Source: Antedon mediterranea (Eukaryota > Echinodermata > Crinoidea > Comatulida > Antedonidae). Taken from it: 62,000 nt of DNA. Made by a program: the position numbers and the translations under genes. This document shows positions 15,101 through 24,962 of this stretch, in pieces (the first letter of the stretch is position 1; each line of letters opens with the position of its first letter). The stretch lies in the NCBI RefSeq assembly GCF_964355755.1, contig NC_092671.1, forward strand, positions 40,189,804 to 40,251,803, in the 5' to 3' direction. Under the pieces are notes generated by a model. The model was not told the origin of the DNA and did not search any database. It was given only the letters and a program-made list of their open reading frames with translations.

Positions 15101-18100
15101 ATTTTATAAAACATCACATAATTATTGCTGGTTGTCAACATCATTTATTGATACCTTATACAATGCTGAACATTTTTACTTTCTTTAACACTAGTCATCA
15201 TTCTTATATCATTATATTTGGGTGTGGATCTCAAAATCATGTTTTCGTATCAAAGTACTATGTTATATCGTCCAATGAATTAGTGCCAACAGATCATGTG
15301 ACTAGATTACTCAAGGATAGAATTCGGTCATCTATAAAAGTAGATTACTGTATAAAACACAATCAGTTTAATTCAATTTGTCAGCCCTGTGCACCATTAT
15401 TCTGATTCCAATTCAGTTTTAGACCAATGGCAATTAAGAACAAATCAATTATATTTAATTTGAAATGTTTAATAATAGTCCTACACACAGAGCTGGATCA
15501 AAAAGTCCCAATGTACAGTATTAGAAATAACATAAAATTGATTCCAATATCTTAAACATTGGTACTTGATTTTAGAGCATGTTGTTGTCTATGTCAGATG
15601 TATTTTAGTGCATTTGCTCTGTAATATTTCCGAATACTTAATATGTTTTTCACTTTTTAATCTGAATACTTGATCAACTTGACCGGATAAATGTTTCATA
15701 AGATGATTTTTTTATCCTACTTATCGTAGATTAACGGAGAAGATGTGCGTCAAGCAGAGCATCATCGAGTTGTTCAAATAGTCTCTAAGTGTCCAGACAC
15801 TCTGGTGATTAAAGTAGTGACTGTGGAGAAGACTATCACTCCACGTACACCTAGCCTAGATTCGCATGGCTCGTACAAACGAAAAGGTGAGGCACTCTCC
15901 TGTACTTTGATGGCATATCAAATTTACCAATTTTTTTAATATAGTAATTAATTAAAGTATCTAATATACAGTAGTTCCACTCCTCACCATTATTAAATCA
16001 ATTATTACATTTACAAATTAATTAATTACATTTTAAGATACGGTATATTTATTTTATTGGTGATATACATTATTTAATTAACACTATTATTAACAACTTT
16101 ATATATGCACAGTTTATTCTTTCAATATTACTATTTTGTTGACATCTATGGAGCTCTAACGTATTATAATATTACTTTTATAAACACTATAAATGTGTAT
16201 ATTTCTTTGAATAATAAGAATTGTAACTTATTTTTTAAATTAGCCCCACCACCACCTTTGAGGTCAACCAATACCAGACTAAGTTTATATGGTAATTTAA
16301 TTAGTTCCTAGAAGCTTTCTCACACTTGCTTTTCTTCAATTTAAAGCCTACACGTTTAATGTATTATCCTGTTTGCTGTACAGTATAGTGCTATAAATTC
16401 GATTCATGTCTAAATTATTCAGTTGTGACACAATTAAAAATTGTCAGCGTCCTGAGTGGATTCAATATAGTAGTGCTTGAAATAATGTGCTGTGTTTTTA
16501 CTAAAGAGTACTTATGTTACTGATAAATAATGTGACATCATAGATCAATGGTTTCATTTCCCTTGAGTGAGTTAGATGGTGTTTGTTATAACACCAAGTG
16601 TGGATATACACATGCTTTGAATTTAATGGGTTATAGCTATTGTTACTAACATCAAGGAATTCTTATGCTTAATATAAATTCTTATGGTTATTGGGTAGAT
16701 GAAGGGTTTTTCATCAACTAAACAATTTAACTTTATAAAATATCTTAAGATTTTCTAGATTATTCATATTACTGTAGATTTTCTAATACTTTCATGTAAC
16801 AACTAAACTAGTTCCATCTAAACTCTTAACACATTTTGTTTACAAAAATAATGTATGTCTATCATAAATTTTAAATAATTTGCCAAATTTGTTGAAAAAT
16901 ATTTATTGTCTTCTGGATTGTCTGCCTTATTTCCATTAATGTTCAGTGGCGTAACGGCTATGAGCACTCACTGGCTAAACCGAGGGGCCCCAGAGCTTAT
17001 GAGCAGTACCAAGAGGAAATACAGGCATTAAAATAAAAAGCTAAAAACGCCCGAGATCTCCTGCGTTGGAGGACCACTTGGTTCCTCAACCAGGGGCCTC
17101 AACCAGGGGCCTCAACCAGGGGCCTCAAGCATCTGCGTTACGCCACTGCTATTGTTTTTTATTTAAAGAATTTATGAATGTTTCAAATCACAAACTGTTC
17201 AGCTAACTATATGTTGACAATTTACTCTTTTTTAAGTTAATAATCTTCATTTATAAGCATTACGCTGTTTTTTTTAGTTACTATCTTTTCATGGATCTTG
17301 TTATAAACAGTTTGTCTTCTAGTTTTTTAACATGTTTTTAAATTTGTCTTTTAGATGATGATAGTATATCAATTGCAAGTGATGCATCATCAACCAGTAG
17401 TCAAGGCAGTAATAAGATTGCATCAATAAGATCACGGCCGACATCAAAGAGGGTGTCTTCTCAGCACCTCGATCAGATTTTACAAAGACAAGGCAGCAAA
17501 ACATCAATAGTGTCAACATCTTCAAACCCTAACAAACCAGTCATTCCTGCGACTCCGATATTCCGTTACGGAACAATGGGAAGAAATCCTAAAGGCACCG
17601 GTGATCCAATGGACAATACGTTACCTAGGAGGTCGTCAAATTGTGGCAGTGATTCTGCTCATTCATCTTTGAGGTCGTCGCCGGCTTCCTCGTACTCTCT
17701 AGCAACTGATTCCTCATGTCAAAGTAGTACTGATAGTGGCGTGCCTATGAAGATGGAAAGAAGTGTGTCGGAGCATTTTAGTCAATCACAGCCATACGCC
17801 ATTCCTCACAAACCTCAACAAGCATTAAATACACGATCAAAATCAATGATCAGTCTGGACACATCAGCACCTCCAGTTACACTGGAACCAAAACCGAAGA
17901 AATCAACGCCAAGTCCGTCTCCTGCGAGAGCTCTTGCTCTGCGTGAACAGAAGAAGCGTAATGGCCAAACACCAGCAAACCCACCTCCACAATTTAATCC
18001 TAAAACACCCCCTGTCAAATCTAAAGTTTCTCATGGAGCACCTCCTGCTCCTCCACCACCTCCTCCGATCGAACCTCCTCAAAATAATAATACAATACAA

Positions 18101-19938
18101 GCAAAACAAAGTAATAGATTAACACAAGATATCAACGCAAATGGGGGTATGCCTGTAAGGAGAAAGAGCGAACCTCGAGAGCCAAACACATTTGCTGCTT
18201 CGATAGCACGTGCTGCAGAGAAAAGGAAAGAACAGGATAATTTAGAACAAGGCAGTGATCCTCAACAGTCACATGCTATGCAGATTGCACTAGCCGCTCG
18301 ACAACGAAATATGAATCAAAATAATCAATCACCACGAGTTGGCGCACCCCCACCTACAGGTTTGCAAGCCGAGATCTTACAAAGGAAAGCTAAGTTTAAT
18401 GCGAATGTACAAAGTAACGAAACTATTGAGGAAAAAATTCAAAAACGTCAGAGAGAGAACAATGCACAAAGACCTAAATCAACTCATGATGCTTTGCTTG
18501 AAGCCATTGCTAAAAGGAAGTCGAGGCTTGATCAAAAAGAAATGGAAGCAACCAGTAATGAAAGTCAAAGTAGACAAAATAGTTTTGAATTGTGGAATGA
18601 TCCTCCTCCGCAAACAACAAAACCAGGTAAAATTCCTCCAACTGTTGCTCCAAAAAGAAACCCAAACACAAAACTTTCTCAAAGTGATGGTTTACTCGAA
18701 AGGAATTCAACTCCGCAATCAAACAAAAATGGGTTTAGTAATACAAACTTTAAAACCAGTACACCTAAGCAAAATGGCTTACATAGCACAGACTCAAGGA
18801 GTCAATCTCCTGTAGTTCAACCTAAACAATTTAATGGCACTCACAAAGGCAAAGCTATTGATCAGTCTCAAAATAATTTCTCATCAATTTTAACTCGCTT
18901 CCAGAATAGTAGTCCAAATGGGACACTTAACCCGAATTTAGGCGTGCCACCTCCACCAAGCAATAGTGAGAACATTAATCAAATGGTGTTGGAAATTGTG
19001 CCGCCACCACCAGCTATGGATATCAACAACAGACCTCAAAGGATCAGTCGTGATCATGCATTTGACACAGCTAGTGTTATCTCTTCAATGTCTTCTGTGT
19101 CAACTTTGTCAAACTTATCCAATGAACCATGGGATTCATTCCAGCCAATTGGAGAACAAGACGATAAAATGGTGAACATTCGTTCAAATGCTGGATCCAA
19201 TAAAATCAGTAATGGACTTGTATCAAACTCATTCCAAGGTTTGTGAATTTCTTAATTCTGTCTCTATACAACCCCTATCCAAAGCATTTTACAATTTAAA
19301 GCTCTGTCTACACTATCAAACTTTATGTGACAAAAAAATGTGATGTGCCCTTATATGCACATGATGATGTCATATCACTACAATATTTGGGCATATCACT
19401 ACCAAATTTGAGCACATCACCAAATTTGATAACATCACACTTTTTTTGATCAAACTAGTTTTATAGTGTAGACAGCTTAATGCTTTGTCTAAACTATCAC
19501 ACTTTATGTGACAAAAAATGTGATGTAGCCATATATGGACATAATGATGTCATATCACCACCATATTTGGGCACATCACACTAGTTTGACAGTGCTTAAA
19601 AGTCAAATTTCATTTATTTCCTCTTCACTTTCCAATACATTTTGATAAATATAATATATTTGTTTATTTGGAGTTCAGTGAATAATATTCAACTTTTTGT
19701 TTTAACAGCTTCAACTTCTTTTAACAACAAAGAACTGATTGAATGGCAACCAGAGGATGTTGCTGATTGGCTAGTTAGTCTTAAACTCGGAGAATATCGT
19801 GACAGCTTTTTGGAAAATGAAATCTCAGGCGAACACCTTATGGCACTTTCAAAAGACGACTTTAGCGAACTTGGAGTTACACGTATCGGCCATCGATTAA
19901 CAATTGAAAAAAATCTCAGGAAGATTAGAAGTACATGA
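1..19938 (+). CDS. SHANK: SHANK/ProSAP postsynaptic scaffold gene, 3' part (SH3-PDZ-proline-rich-SAM)
   Basis: Multi-exon gene, open at the left edge. Exons: 1-115, 3016-3165, 4337-4432, 5696-5759, 13058-13143, (cassette 13235-13273), 14124-14245, 15730-15886, 16244-16291, 17355-19238, 19709-19938. All junctions are GT-AG and keep frame; without the cassette they give 983 codons plus TGA. Domain order is SH3, PDZ, long Pro/Ser-rich region, C-terminal SAM, which is the diagnostic order of SHANK proteins. In the family, ankyrin repeats and an N-terminal SPN domain precede SH3; they must lie upstream of the window. SHANKs are multimeric scaffolds of excitatory synapses and other actin-rich junctions: PDZ binds SAPAP/GKAP-type C-termini, the proline-rich part binds Homer and cortactin, and SAM polymerises. 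Only one SHANK is seen, as expected for an invertebrate. Family assignment is very secure. Confidence 0.96.
116..3015 (+). other. SHANK intron, no feature recognised
   Basis: AT-rich intron with short chance ORFs only. I see no repeat array, RNA gene or transposon end here. One TAGGCCTA palindrome lies at 2758-2765. The 3' end has a good polypyrimidine tract before the acceptor at 3014-3015. Confidence 0.6.
3016..3165 (+). CDS. SHANK: SHANK exon: first half of SH3 domain
   Basis: 150 nt, entered in phase 1 and left in phase 1 (CAA G|gtatac). A Ser-rich stretch leads into VCYIAVKTYRGLQPGELSL, the start of the SHANK SH3. The usual ALYDY signature is replaced by AVKTY, which is typical of the atypical SHANK SH3. 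The acceptor follows a long CT-rich tract. Confidence 0.93.
3337..3385 (+). repeat. Short tandem duplication in SHANK intron
   Basis: A unit of about 22 bp (GGTTTTCAGTTTCAAAGGGG-like) occurs two to three times in a row. A run of G residues follows at about 3509-3524. Both are intronic and of no evident function. Confidence 0.7.
4113..4279. mobile_element. Foldback MITE, family 1, copy A
   Basis: Starts AAGCTCTGTCTAAACTATCA and ends with its near-perfect reverse complement (TGATAGTGTGGACAGAGCTT). TA is on both sides, so the target duplication is TA or TWA. The interior carries ATGTGGACATGATGATGTCAT-like palindromic sequence shared with six or more other copies in this window. It is non-coding and about 170 bp. 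Its right end lies about 57 bp upstream of the next SHANK exon. Confidence 0.85.
4337..4432 (+). CDS. SHANK: SHANK exon: second half of SH3 domain
   Basis: 96 nt, phase 1 to phase 1. It encodes TNRTDESYWEGSVGHAHGVF followed by PAYCVDKV, holding the conserved SH3 Trp (YWEG) and the GxFPxxY end of the fold. With the previous exon it makes one complete SH3 domain. Confidence 0.95.
5696..5759 (+). CDS. SHANK: SHANK exon: SH3-PDZ linker
   Basis: 64 nt, phase 1 in and phase 2 out (TCT GG|gtaagt). It encodes GKKVEADTISLSVGSDSSST, a Ser-rich linker like that between SH3 and PDZ in the family. The donor is strong. The downstream intron is the longest in the gene. Confidence 0.88.
7120..7209 (+). repeat. 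50-bp tandem duplication
   Basis: AAGTTCTTTCTCAGTGGTCA and the following 20 bases occur at 7120 and again at 7170 with few differences. It is intronic. Confidence 0.85.
9020..9254 (+). CDS. Candidate alternative 3'-terminal SHANK exon (short isoform after SH3)
   Basis: An acceptor-like TTTTCAG ends at 9019. The sequence then supplies the single base needed to complete the phase-2 codon left by the 5696-5759 exon, and stays open for 77 codons to TAA at 9252-9254. The tail contains CPQVDRHFEIPLGTTPVCCP and matches no domain I know. An ATTAAA variant poly(A) signal lies near 9542. If used, the product would have SH3 but no PDZ, proline-rich region or SAM. Open frames of 85-99 codons also occur by chance in this window, so this is only a candidate. 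Confidence 0.28.
11932..12112. mobile_element. Foldback/MITE-like element with GGTTCCCACTAG ends
   Basis: Left end AAGCTTGGTTCCCACTAG pairs with right end CTAGTGGGAACCACGCTTT. Subterminal GTAACGCAAGGACGTAA and TTACGTCCTTGTGTTGCGT also pair. About 180 bp, CpG-rich in an AT-rich intron, with no ORF. Transposase superfamily not determined. Confidence 0.8.
13058..13143 (+). CDS. SHANK: SHANK exon: PDZ domain, N-terminal part
   Basis: 86 nt, phase 2 to phase 1. It encodes GATYEHILKTVTIKRGKKGF then GFVLRGAK. GFGF is the carboxylate-binding loop of SHANK-type class I PDZ domains and RGAK is a family hallmark. Confidence 0.96.
13235..13273 (+). CDS. SHANK: Candidate 39-nt cassette exon within the PDZ domain
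   Basis: A pyrimidine-rich tract and TTTCAG precede 13235; GTAAGA follows 13273. The 39 nt are phase 1 to phase 1, matching the flanking exons, and insert 13 residues (NQSKKATEHTYIN) without a stop. The insertion point is just after GFGFVLRGAK, in the loop before PALQYLDSVD. Skipping and inclusion both keep the reading frame. Only 91 nt separate it from the upstream exon. Transcript evidence is lacking. Confidence 0.6.
14124..14245 (+). CDS. SHANK: SHANK exon: PDZ domain, middle part
   Basis: 122 nt, phase 1 to phase 0. It encodes PALQYLDSVDQGSNAEKAGL followed by KPGDFLLE, the conserved PDZ core (AGLxxGDFLxE). Confidence 0.96.
14307..14452. mobile_element. hAT-like MITE, family 2, copy 1
   Basis: Starts CAGTCGGCCGTAGCG and ends GCTGGCTACAGTCCTGG; the ends are inverted and imperfect. 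The interior (TTAAAAACAGACGAGGCAAA, then AAATATAATTAT) matches the copy at 23129-23279. The CAGGGCCGTAGC-type end resembles hAT termini; that classification is inferred. It is intronic. Confidence 0.7.
14760..15010. promoter_or_regulatory. Candidate intronic enhancer-like block with a perfect CRE
   Basis: A less AT-rich, non-repetitive stretch in the intron between two PDZ exons. It has a perfect TGACGTCA palindrome (CRE, 14952-14959) and several TAAT/ATTA homeodomain-type cores nearby (for example CACGTAATTAAAAATAAAAG). Function is inferred from motif density only. Confidence 0.3.
15730..15886 (+). CDS. SHANK: SHANK exon: PDZ domain, C-terminal part and linker
   Basis: 157 nt, phase 0 to phase 1. 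It encodes INGEDVRQAEHHRVVQIVSK then the last beta strand TLVIKVVTVEK. The His at the start of helix alpha-B, which selects class I PDZ ligands, is present in AEHHRVV. Confidence 0.96.
16244..16291 (+). CDS. SHANK: SHANK exon: short APPPP-containing exon
   Basis: 48 nt, phase 1 to phase 1. It encodes APPPPLRSTNTRLSLYG, corresponding to the APPPPKRAPTT-type segment that follows PDZ in vertebrate SHANKs. Its symmetric phase would allow skipping. Confidence 0.88.
16944..17148. mobile_element. hAT-like foldback element with internal 14-bp triplication
   Basis: The 13-bp inverted ends are perfect: CAGTGGCGTAACG at 16944 and CGTTACGCCACTG ending 17148. The flanking octamers (ttaatgtt / ctattgtt) agree at 6 of 8, consistent with a decayed 8-bp hAT target duplication. 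Inside, AACCAGGGGCCTCA is repeated in tandem three times (about 17088-17130). No ORF. Confidence 0.75.
17355..19238 (+). CDS. SHANK: SHANK giant exon: proline/serine-rich scaffold region
   Basis: 1884 nt, phase 1 to phase 1, with one open frame across the exon. It encodes a disordered Ser/Pro/Asn/Gln-rich region of 628 residues, corresponding to the single huge proline-rich exon of other SHANKs. Visible motifs: PPPQF (17981-17995), matching the Homer EVH1 ligand PPxxF; a poly-proline run (APPAPPPPPPIEPP, about 18037-18075); and IPPTVAPKR (about 18632-18658), resembling the cortactin SH3-binding site. Basic/Gln-rich stretches such as EEKIQKRQRENNAQ may form short helices. ORFs in other frames here are shadows. 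Motif function is inferred from the family. Confidence 0.95.
19298..19479. mobile_element. MITE family 1, copy B
   Basis: AAAGCTCTGTCTACACTATC at the left end, inverted TATAGTGTAGACAGCTT at the right. The interior shares the ATGATGATGTCATATCACTA motif and the alternating ATTTGGGCATATCACTACC blocks of the family. It lies in the last SHANK intron. Confidence 0.85.
19480..19600. mobile_element. MITE family 1, copy C (short), abutting copy B
   Basis: Begins TGCTTTGTCTAAACTATCAC and ends ACTAGTTTGACAGTGCTTAA; part of the middle is missing. It lies immediately after copy B, so either one element landed beside the other or a tandem duplication occurred. Confidence 0.75.
19709..19938 (+). CDS. SHANK: SHANK terminal coding exon: SAM domain and stop
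   Basis: 230 nt, entered in phase 1, ending TGA at 19936-19938. It encodes a full SAM domain: WQPEDVADWLVSLKLGEYRD, then FLENEISGEHLMALSKDDFS and ELGVTRIGHRLTIEKNLRKI. SHANK SAM domains self-assemble into sheets at the postsynaptic density. The domain sits at the extreme C-terminus, as in all SHANKs. Confidence 0.97.
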
Positions 19939-20179
19939 TGCTTAAGTTGTGAAATATGAGCGTTTCTGAAATGTTTATTTAGGATATAATTGAGATATTA
20001 CAAATTACACAGCAAGACTATGACACCAAAATGCAAGATATTTTAATGGATTAACTCTAACAGCATTCAAGATAGAGAGTGTTTCTCTCTCTGCATCTTC
20101 TTTCATCTTTATCATCAATTGTGACTTGTGAATTGTGAAATATTTCAGAAATAGAAAATGCACTGACTTTTTTTTTTCA

Positions 20180-20454
20180 AATAAATTGACTTTTTTATCT
20201 GCAATATGATTGGTCACAAGTTGAACCATTATTATTACCTAACAGACTGCCAAAATATTTGCGATATTTCTCAACTAACCATTGTGCAAAATAGTTTATA
20301 AACTAATGGTAAACATGAGGATAATATACCAACCAACGCATGCAGAGAACCGTAAAATGATTAGCCTGTTATTTCATACTACATAGAAGCATGGTTTAAT
20401 TCCTCTAGACTTTTTGCACAAATTCTATTGCTGAAGAGCATAGATATGAATAAA
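20180..20454 (+). terminator. Candidate SHANK polyadenylation signals
   Basis: AATAAA hexamers occur at 20180-20185 and 20449-20454, about 240 and 510 nt after the SHANK stop. Others lie further on (for example near 20470 and 21160). In such AT-rich DNA these hexamers are common, so the true site is not decided. Confidence 0.4.
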
Positions 20455-22259
20455 CATACTTTATATGTAAATATAAATAAATGTAAATTAGTTCATAATT
20501 TGGATATATTTGAAGATTTACATAGAATTATATGAATTGTGTTTACATTTTTTGTTTTATTATGTTACATCCAGCATTTTTAATTTAGGTGATATGTGTT
20601 TTAAGAATGGAAGGTTTGTGTGTGGGTGTGTATTCTTCTTTATCGTTTCATTTTGTAACATATTTCCTATTATATTTTTGCAGTATTTTAAAAAAGAATA
20701 GAATTATTTTTGTGCGCGCTTTCTAATTTCTCCTTATTTAGATTTTTTATACCAAAGCTTAGATATTTATGATCAGGATGTTGCACAGAGGAGGAGATAT
20801 TTTAACAGATTTTTCCATATTTATGATAAATTATATATAGATGGCGCATTTTCAAATATTTTAAATTTGGACAGAAAGATGTTCAAATAATGTAGTTTAT
20901 TTATTAACAGCCCAGTTTAAAATTGTTAGAACACTTTGGGTAAAACTTGTCAGATTATGATGAGAAATGTTTAAGATTATAGAATAGGAAATGCTTTATT
21001 TCTCAATAATTCATGGAAAGTTTATATCTAATTATTTAACATTTACCACAATTCAGCTTCAGTATACAAATATTTGTTATTTTGGTGAATTTGTGCATTA
21101 AACCATCCCTAGTGTAAATTATGACAGAGAATCAAATTGTATAGGAATGTGCTGCTTAAATAAAAATAATAATAAAATTAACAATAATAATTTGATTTTA
21201 ATACAATTGATATACACCTTGTTTTGATAATGTTTAATGATAGCAACTTTTGTTTATAGTGTATATATAAATACATTATATAGCTTTATTAGAGCAAAAT
21301 ATTAATAGCAAATACAGAAGGTACAGAATTATTAATAGTATTTATTGAAATTTATTGTTTATTTGCTTATTTTTTATATTGGAAATTTATTGATTATTAT
21401 TTTTATTAATACTGTACTTTAAATGTTTTATTAGCCTTTCTTATTTATCACATGTCATTTTACATTTTATTTTTGTTTATATTTTCCTTGTAAAATAATT
21501 AATGTTATTTTAATGACTTTAGAGAGAACATTATTAATTGCATCTAATTATTGATTTATATTTTGATATTTCAGTACAGGGTATCATAAATGGCACCTGG
21601 AAATTCACTAATATTTGCATATGCAAACTGCCTAATTAGCATAATTATATGTTGTGTGGCTCTGTCTTCTGTCTCACCTTAGTCGATGCATACAGAATCA
21701 GTTTATTTTAGTGTGTTTGTAAATAATGTATGTTCGAATGGTTTTATAATATATAAGATGGTTCTTGATAAAGATTAAAGTGTGTCGGCAAATTAATTCA
21801 CTCATTTCAGTCTTTTATTTCTTGTCACGGTTGATTGCTTTTGGCCTATCATCTCACTTAAAACATCATACAGTGAGGATCAATGTCATTAGGCATTTAA
21901 TGATAATGCAGATTGTCTTCAAATTAAGTGACATACTATTCTCATCATCAGAACTGTACAATCAACACCTAGTGCATTTATATACCTACTACACAGTTAA
22001 ATTTAAATGAGGCAATAATAGCATAATAAAGAACGAGGTAAGTGGACAACAAAAACAACAATCATATTGCAAGCGTCTTATAATACAGTTTGTGCATAAA
22101 AAGTAGAAACAATAATTTTTTATGATCTGTTATGACACTGCAAGAATTGGCTTTAATTGAATAATAAAAGAACTGTACTGTAGAGAATGAGTCACTTTTT
22201 AACCGACATTTTAAAATAGCGTAGATAAAGCAGAAAAGGGCAGGCCTAATAACGTTCGA

Positions 22260-22458
22260 CAAAACGCACAATCGTTACGTTGATTTCAATTCCAGCGCGC
22301 TCCAGCGGTTAGACGAAACAAAAGATCTGACCAATCACCGTGTCAGAAACTTTCATCTAGCACACTTTCTTTTAAGCTCACGGCGGCGGCAAAAGCAGAC
22401 GACTTATGTAGGCCTACAGCAATCGTTATTAATTCTGGATTTACAAAGCACAACAAAG
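22260..22458 (+). promoter_or_regulatory. CpG-rich promoter-like island with possible non-coding first exon
   Basis: A local cluster of CpGs (GCGCGCTCCAGCGG, CACGGCGGCGGC) in AT-rich DNA. It has an ACCAATCACC CCAAT box near 22331 and a TTCTTTTAAGCTC element about 40 bp further on. A good 5' splice site (AACAAAG|GTAAAAT) falls at 22458/22459 with no start codon context, as for a non-coding first exon. No downstream + strand gene was recognised before the anoctamin gene, so a long non-coding RNA or a distal promoter are options. Inferred only. Confidence 0.4.
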
Positions 22459-23128
22459 GTAAAATCATATTATACTGACACAATATATACTATAGGTAAT
22501 GTTCAATAGTTAAGAATAGTCGAATGTAAATAAGTAGTGATATTATGAATTGTTAGCCTCATGGTGATTCCAGCTAGGGTAGGTAGGCTAGTAGAGAAGA
22601 CGGGGGTTGTGGAAGCTAACTCATGCTATTGCTTCCCTGCTCTGATCGTACCACAGGCCTAGGCCTATGCCTAGCCAGTTAAAGAGACAACTTTTAATGT
22701 GTTTAGAATATATTTATATATTATGTTTTTGATAACTGAAAAGTAGGTAGAGGTTTCACTCTCAATAATATTGCAAAATCTATATATAAAAAAAATAAGA
22801 AGTAAAATTGTTCACTTTAGATGAATACCTTGCTTTTGCCATTTTTAAATTTTTTAAAGTTAAATAATTATTGTATAAGTACATCAAGTAGGCCCGACGT
22901 CATTGTAGCATAGTTACATTACACGACAAAAGTCATCTGTGACTTCTCTGTGTTTATGAACAAAATACACTCACTGCAATAATTAATAATAATAATAATA
23001 ATTAATTTGTGCTTATAGAACCATCTTCTACTGATCACAGTAGGCATGTGTTTTGAGGCTGTCATTTGACCTGATGACACAGTGCCTATATCCTATAGGT
23101 ACTTTATGTAAAGTTTGTATTGTACATG

Positions 23129-23279
23129 ATCAAGGTCGTAGCGAGAGGTTAAAAACAGACGATACAAAGATGCTTTAAATATAATTATATAAAATATGAT
23201 GATCTGTGTTTGGGAATTGGGTGGTGAATTTCACATGAGGCGAGCACCTTGTGTGCCTCGTGCTGGCTACGGCCCTGAT
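23129..23279. mobile_element. hAT-like MITE, family 2, copy 2
   Basis: Begins CAAGGTCGTAGCGAGAGGTT and ends CTCGTGCTGGCTACGGCCCTG, imperfect inverted ends of the CAGGGCCGTAGCCAGCA type. The interior matches the copy at 14307-14452. A third, 5'-only fragment (GTCGGCCGTATCGAGAAAGG) is at about 49227. Confidence 0.72.
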
Positions 23280-24060
23280 GATAATAAATGCAACAGACCA
23301 TGTGTTTAAAACAAACAAGTTTATTTTCATCATCATCTTGGTTACAATTACCAGTAAACCAATTAATTTCTTTGGCTCCTATTTACAATACAATTATTAT
23401 GCTCAGTCTTTATATGAATACAAGATGTGCTTGATTGTAAGCATAGAGATAGCATAGTTCACTACTAAATGTTGTAATTGATACAGAAGCATAAACATTA
23501 AAAACGAATTCAGAGGCAAGTTTTTATTAAAGCGCACAGCAATATTACAGAAAAATAATTCATGGTTTCCTAGACTTTTCAGAGTATGGTACCAACATTT
23601 GAGTTCGAACAAACTCTGTTCCAATTTTAAAGTTAGTACCCTAACCCACTGTTACTATTGATCATTACTGCAGTAATTTATACAGTAATTACCATTAAGG
23701 CTATTAAAGCACAGGGATGATTTATTATAACTTAAATTTTATATTTGATACCAATTTATTATTGTGAATTTGAGCAAATGGCAAATAAACACAGCAGCAC
23801 AAAATACATTTTGATACATTTGCTTAGAAAGCAACAGAGAAACTAAAATAACACATCAAATATAGAAAATAGAAAACAAAAATATTTCATTTGATAAATT
23901 ATTAACTTAAAATTTGAAAAAAACAATTTGATTCAAACATAAACACTACACTGAATTCATTAAGATACATTTTTAAATTTCAAATTACATAAATTTCTTA
24001 TCACAATCAGAAAAAATTAATAGTAACATGTTATAAACAACTTTTTGATATACTCCTGTT

Positions 24061-24202
24061 TAAAGCCTACAATATCAAACTTTATGTGACAAAAGAATAT
24101 GATGTGCCCATATATGGATATATATTTAGGCATATCACTACCATATTTAGGCACATCACACTTTTTTTGTCAAACTAATTTGATAGTGTAGACAGAGTTT
24201 AA
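24061..24202. mobile_element. MITE family 1, copy D
   Basis: Left end decayed (TAAAGCCTACAATATCAAAC), right end TTTGATAGTGTAGACAGAGTTTA. It shares the ATATGGATATATATTTAGGC-type interior and the CACATCACACTTTTTTTGTC block of the family. About 140 bp, non-coding. Confidence 0.82.
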
Positions 24203-24762
24203 GACATCCTATATCTGCCCCTGCTAAGTTAATCTAAAGCTATCAGAAATCGAGGCTCAAAAGCATGGACTTAAGCTACTGCTTATGACATGAAATAACA
24301 TAGTGCTGTACCAATAAAGTACACACACAATTTAAAGCAATACTATACCCAACTACATTAGTAATCTATATTTTTGATTGAACTATTAATAATAAGAATG
24401 GAGGGCAACAACTAACTGTGTAACATTTTGCATAGTGTACCAAAATATTTACTATTAACAATAAGTCTAGGGGCTTTAATGTTTAAATACACCACATGAA
24501 AACGTAAAAAAATTATTCTAAAAACTTTGAACATTTAATCAATATATTATTATAAATTCTTTATTTACTTTGCCAGTACTATATTTGACTTTACATTTGT
24601 TGTAACTCTTTCAACTCCACTCCCTAAGCCTTAAATGAGACTTATTATTAGTTTATCCATCCTGTTGGCGAGTTACTCGCTGTTGGATGCGTATGAATAG
24701 CTAACATAATAAGAGTGTGGTAACTCTTATGCTATATATAACAATTCCAGTACACCTGATAC

Positions 24763-24962
24763 TAAAGCTCTGTCTACACTATCAAACTAATTTGACAAAA
24801 AAGTGCAATGTGCCTAAATATGGTAGTGATATGCCCAAATATGGTAGTGATACACTCAAATAGGTTAGTGATACACCCAAATATGGTAGTGATATGACTT
24901 CATCATTTCCATATATGGGCACATCACATTTTGTTGTCACATAAAGTTTGATGGTGTAGACC
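24763..24962. mobile_element. MITE family 1, copy E (inverted orientation, flanked by 11-bp direct repeat)
   Basis: TAAAGCTCTGTCTACACTAT at the left and GTTTGATGGTGTAGA at the right, with the interior in the opposite orientation to copies A-D and a 20-bp motif (AATATGGTAGTGATATGCCC-like) repeated about four times. The sequence ACCTGATACTA occurs at both boundaries (24754-24764 and 24960-24970). Confidence 0.82.

Noticed and set aside
15148-15405. 85-codon ORF in a SHANK intron as an exon
   Set aside because: No phase-matched splice sites to the neighbouring exons, and the PDZ fold is already complete without it.
18339-18815. 158-codon + strand ORF in another frame of the SHANK giant exon
   Set aside because: Shadow of the real SHANK frame, which has matching splice phase and domain context on both sides.
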